Program-made: the position numbers and the translations under genes | Shown: in pieces, positions 62,501 through 64,000 of the stretch | Layout: each line of letters starts with the position of its first letter | How positions within the stretch are numbered: the first letter of the stretch is position 1 | Origin: Dendrolimus kikuchii | Lineage: Eukaryota; Arthropoda; Insecta; Lepidoptera; Lasiocampidae | NCBI GenBank assembly: GCA_019925095.2 | Contig: CM034398.1 | Span: 11,671,001-11,735,000 of the forward strand | DNA: 64,000 nt | Direction of reading: 5' to 3' | The notes under the pieces: model-generated | Told to the model about the DNA's origin: nothing | Databases searched by the model: none | What the model saw: the letters and a program-made list of their open reading frames with translations, nothing else

Positions 62501-63624
62501 TATCTCGCCACGTCTCGTCGAGCTCTCCTTAGGACAGGCCTCATTTTGAGTAAACAAATTACAAGAAATTGTATAACTGTGACTTACCGCAACAATTTTG
62601 CGAGAAATGCTCGCACATAGTTTGCATTGTACACTCCTTAAGGTCGGGTATTAATATTGATATGTATTCACAACCCTGAAGACAACCGTGTTCCGTAATA
62701 CCAATCTGAACTAACTCCCTGCAGCGAAATAAATTTTCAATTATTAGCATTTAAAGCACCAAACTATACTGATAAATTACTTATTTATCATGTCTGGAAT
62801 CATATACGGGATCTCTTCCTTCCAGTAAAATAGGCTATCCAACACAACTAGACTACTGAAGCCGACAAGGACACGCAAGTACTTTTAATATCAGGGACAA
62901 ACATAAGAAAAATATAAGAGCTTCCATGGGATACAGTTCCAAATGGATGCAAAAGAATGCCGAGTAAAAAACCGTAGTTAATAAAGAATTATTAACAGTA
63001 ACATTTTGGTCCCCTACCTTGCAGCGGTGACTAAACTGTAGAGAGGAAAGAACTGTAGAATTATATCGAGGATCCTGGCTGCGTCTTCAGTATCTAAGAA
63101 TGGAGATGACAATGCTTCAACTATCTGTGGTCCCATCATCCCTGAAATGACATACATACATCAAAATTAACACAGATAGACGACCAGTAAGGTAACTAGT
63201 CCTGGGTCGGCCTTGTATAGTATCTAATTTGTTTTGGCAAGGATTCAATATTTTATATGTTTAAGAACATTTACTACAGGCTTTCGCGACGACAATCCAG
63301 CATTTCTTGGGTTTGCCCCTTCTATCGGGATATGATGCAGGTGACGCGTAGACCGCGTATGATGGTCGCTGTTATAATAAGTCAAAAAAGCATCGACATC
63401 TACGTCGACTAAATAATGGTTATTCAAGGTATCAATGTTAATATTTTCAAGGATCAATATTTATACGAATAATGACTTAATCGATCTAATAAACTCACCC
63501 AACAACATATTAACGAAGAAAATAACGACGAAACCCAATGCGGGGCCGCTGAAGGCTCCAGAAAACACATAATTGAAAGGCAACATGGCCGCCCCATACA
63601 CCATGCAGATCAGATACATACGGC
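53369..63624 (-). CDS. ABC transporter subfamily A (ABCA3-like), gene 2, 3' part: last 11 coding exons
   Basis: Minus-strand paralogue of gene 1; its 5' two thirds lie beyond the right edge. Exons in transcription order: 63624-63499, 63141-63018, 62718-62588, 62093-61969, 61501-61321, 61074-60913, 60695-60541, 60327-60205, 59219-59054, 55103-54989, 53558-53369 (1598 nt, about 532 codons). All junctions are GT-AG and in phase. The part seen covers TM10 to TM12, NBD2 and the C-terminus, ending TVVN and a TGA stop at 53371-53369. NBD2 keeps [26 protein letters not shown] and the H-loop LTSHSMEE, so it looks functional. Seven of the eleven exons match gene 1 in length or differ by only 3 nt; the intron within the D-loop is shifted 26 nt downstream. 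Convergent orientation with gene 1 suggests an inverted duplication. Substrate unknown. Confidence 0.95.
53942..54749 (+). mobile_element. Helitron family A split by a family P insertion
   Basis: Starts TCTATAATATTATAAAATTC after A and ends GTCGCTGGCATATTCTAG followed by T. The middle is replaced by the 54000-54539 element; about 290 bp of Helitron present in other copies is missing at the junction. In gene 2 last intron. Confidence 0.75.
54000..54539 (-). mobile_element. family P retroelement nested in a Helitron
   Basis: Longest copy of the family. The minus strand starts AATATTTTCTTAAGTTTTCG, then the hairpin GGCTACT...AGTGGCC (one arm mutated), and a body with GAAGAGGAGAAGCGGCGCAA. It extends past the point where the 24050 copy stops. 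Confidence 0.65.
54989..55103 (-). CDS. gene 2 exon (post-NBD2 domain)
   Basis: [20 protein letters not shown] and [13 protein letters not shown], matching gene 1 exon 29 in position and phases; it is 12 nt longer. Confidence 0.92.
55205..55480 (+). repeat. interspersed repeat family D, copy
   Basis: GAAAGCGGTTACCATCGCCT and GAGCAAATACTCTACCACCT match 35040-35330. It directly abuts the LINE 3' end. Confidence 0.5.
55490..57070 (-). mobile_element. RTE-like LINE, reverse transcriptase half, decayed
   Basis: Minus strand, in order: [37 protein letters not shown] and [29 protein letters not shown]; a catalytic box reading [30 protein letters not shown]. Several frameshifts and stops separate these. 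The usual F-A-D-D reads F-V-D-D here. Located in a gene 2 intron; inactive. Confidence 0.8.
57071..58686. other. gene 2 intron, nothing certain
   Basis: AT-rich, with CACACA-type tracts at 57285-57365 and (TTA)n at 57608. Open frames here are short and have no recognisable content. Confidence 0.35.
58687..58735. repeat. 49-bp hairpin
   Basis: Arms of 23 nt (AAATTATACTTGTAACTAAC ... on the left) with one mismatch and a 3-nt loop. In the gene 2 intron. Confidence 0.75.
59054..59219 (-). CDS. gene 2 exon (NBD2 H-loop)
   Basis: [20 protein letters not shown] and [16 protein letters not shown]. Noticeably GC-rich third positions (about GTG/CTC/CGC) compared with gene 1 exon 28, which encodes nearly the same protein. 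Confidence 0.96.
59575..59700 (-). repeat. non-LTR retroelement 3' end, short
   Basis: (GATA)n then AACTCTTTATTGTACACC ... CTCTTCCAGACAACCCC; as minus-strand it ends CAATAAAGAGTTATC followed by a tetranucleotide tail. A second copy is at 27838-27960. Confidence 0.45.
60205..60327 (-). CDS. gene 2 exon (NBD2 signature, Walker B, D-loop)
   Basis: [27 protein letters not shown] and GVDPAAKRH. It extends 26 nt past the equivalent gene 1 exon 27, to the end of the D-loop, in phase 0. Confidence 0.95.
60541..60695 (-). CDS. gene 2 exon (NBD2 Q-loop)
   Basis: [20 protein letters not shown] with the Q-loop glutamine; ends EHLDKK. One codon shorter than gene 1 exon 26. Confidence 0.95.
60913..61074 (-). 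CDS. gene 2 exon (NBD2 Walker A)
   Basis: [20 protein letters not shown] contains Walker A. The donor context is GTTGGT, weaker than the usual GTAAGT but consistent in phase with the next exon. Confidence 0.95.
61321..61501 (-). CDS. gene 2 exon (linker to NBD2)
   Basis: Acidic linker [16 protein letters not shown], then [20 protein letters not shown] at the NBD2 entry. Donor GTAAGA. Confidence 0.95.
61502..61968. other. gene 2 intron, nothing recognised
   Basis: Short AT-rich intron; introns in this part of gene 2 are compact and free of obvious elements, as also at 59701-60204, 62094-62587 and 62719-63017. Confidence 0.4.
61969..62093 (-). CDS. gene 2 exon (TM12)
   Basis: [20 protein letters not shown] and a hydrophobic helix ending QEYKIVQK. 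125 nt, identical in length to gene 1 exon 23. Confidence 0.95.
62588..62718 (-). CDS. gene 2 exon (Cys-rich loop)
   Basis: [18 protein letters not shown] ... [11 protein letters not shown]: the six-cysteine loop corresponding to gene 1 exon 22, 12 nt longer. Confidence 0.93.
63018..63141 (-). CDS. gene 2 exon (TM11)
   Basis: Encodes [20 protein letters not shown] and [15 protein letters not shown]; 124 nt as in gene 1 exon 21. Confidence 0.94.
63499..63624 (-). CDS. gene 2 exon (TM10), first visible
   Basis: Encodes [20 protein letters not shown] and [13 protein letters not shown]. 126 nt, matching gene 1 exon 20 in length and phase. The preceding exon is outside the window. Confidence 0.94.
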
Positions 63625-64000
63625 CTAAAACAAAAGATAAAACCGCGAATATAAAATCATCATATCATAACATTATGATTATTTGACACCATATTATAAT
63701 GTAGATAAAAATTCATAAAATCTAACTTCATAAATTCTTAATTTAGTAATGTCACTAATGTCTGAGTCTGTTGGGATTTTGATAGTAATCTGCTTTATCA
63801 ATTAAATAAATGAAATAAAATAGTTTGCGAAAAGATAAATAGTTTGCGGATCGAACAACCCACTGTGAGTTTCATGACTATTCATGTTTCAAAGAACATA
63901 TCGAATTCCTGCCGCACTGGTTCAAAGTGGATTACCGAATTTCATACACTGGTAATATCAACGTGCTGACTTCATCACGATGTCTTCATTCATCATTAGC
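63625..64000. other. gene 2 intron at the right edge
   Basis: I looked for the counterpart of gene 1 exon 19 on the minus strand and did not find it, so it must lie beyond 64000. Confidence 0.5.

Overview
This is an AT-rich animal nuclear window, most probably from a moth or butterfly. The evidence is intron-rich eukaryotic genes with GT-AG splice sites, and a repeat load of the kind I associate with Lepidoptera: Helitrons whose 5' ends read TC...TAATATTATAAATGCGAAAG, a mariner with D,D34D residues, RTE-like LINE fragments, hAT-like MITEs and a tRNA-like SINE. No prokaryotic, CRISPR or phage features are seen.

The only host genes I can support are two ABC transporters of subfamily A (ABCA3-like full transporters). 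Gene 1 runs left to right from 1448 to 49188. I could trace 30 coding exons with every reading phase matching across the splice junctions. They give a 1681-residue protein: TM1, a large glycosylatable loop, a TM bundle, NBD1, then TM7, a second loop, a second TM bundle and NBD2. Gene 2 lies on the minus strand from beyond 64000 down to 53369. Its last 11 coding exons are in the window (second TM bundle, NBD2 and C-terminus). The two genes converge tail to tail, 4.2 kb apart, and share many exon lengths and phases, so they are paralogues from an inverted duplication. One intron differs in position by exactly 26 nt inside the NBD2 D-loop region.

Layout: 1-1447 is upstream sequence with one Helitron copy. 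1448-49188 is gene 1, whose introns hold nearly all the transposable elements: an RTE-like LINE in intron 1; a palindromic GC-richer repeat, a MITE and a mariner in intron 3; a hAT MITE in intron 6; LINE, MITE and Helitron pieces in intron 7; a 9 x 103 bp tandem-array MITE and a nested Helitron/LINE/Penelope-like region in intron 8; Penelope-like and LINE pieces in intron 13; large Helitrons with an 8-bp minisatellite in introns 14 and 19; a fold-back element in intron 21; and inverted MITEs around exons 23-24. 49189-53368 is the shared 3' intergenic region, with a SINE-like element. 53369-64000 is gene 2, with a nested Helitron and a decayed RTE LINE in its introns.

I found no undescribed enzymatic or defence system. 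The most unusual signals are structural: a perfect 293-bp direct duplication flanking a retroelement fragment, a MITE built around a satellite array, the expanding minisatellite inside a Helitron family that creates false lysine-rich ORFs, and inverted element pairs that enclose groups of ABCA exons.
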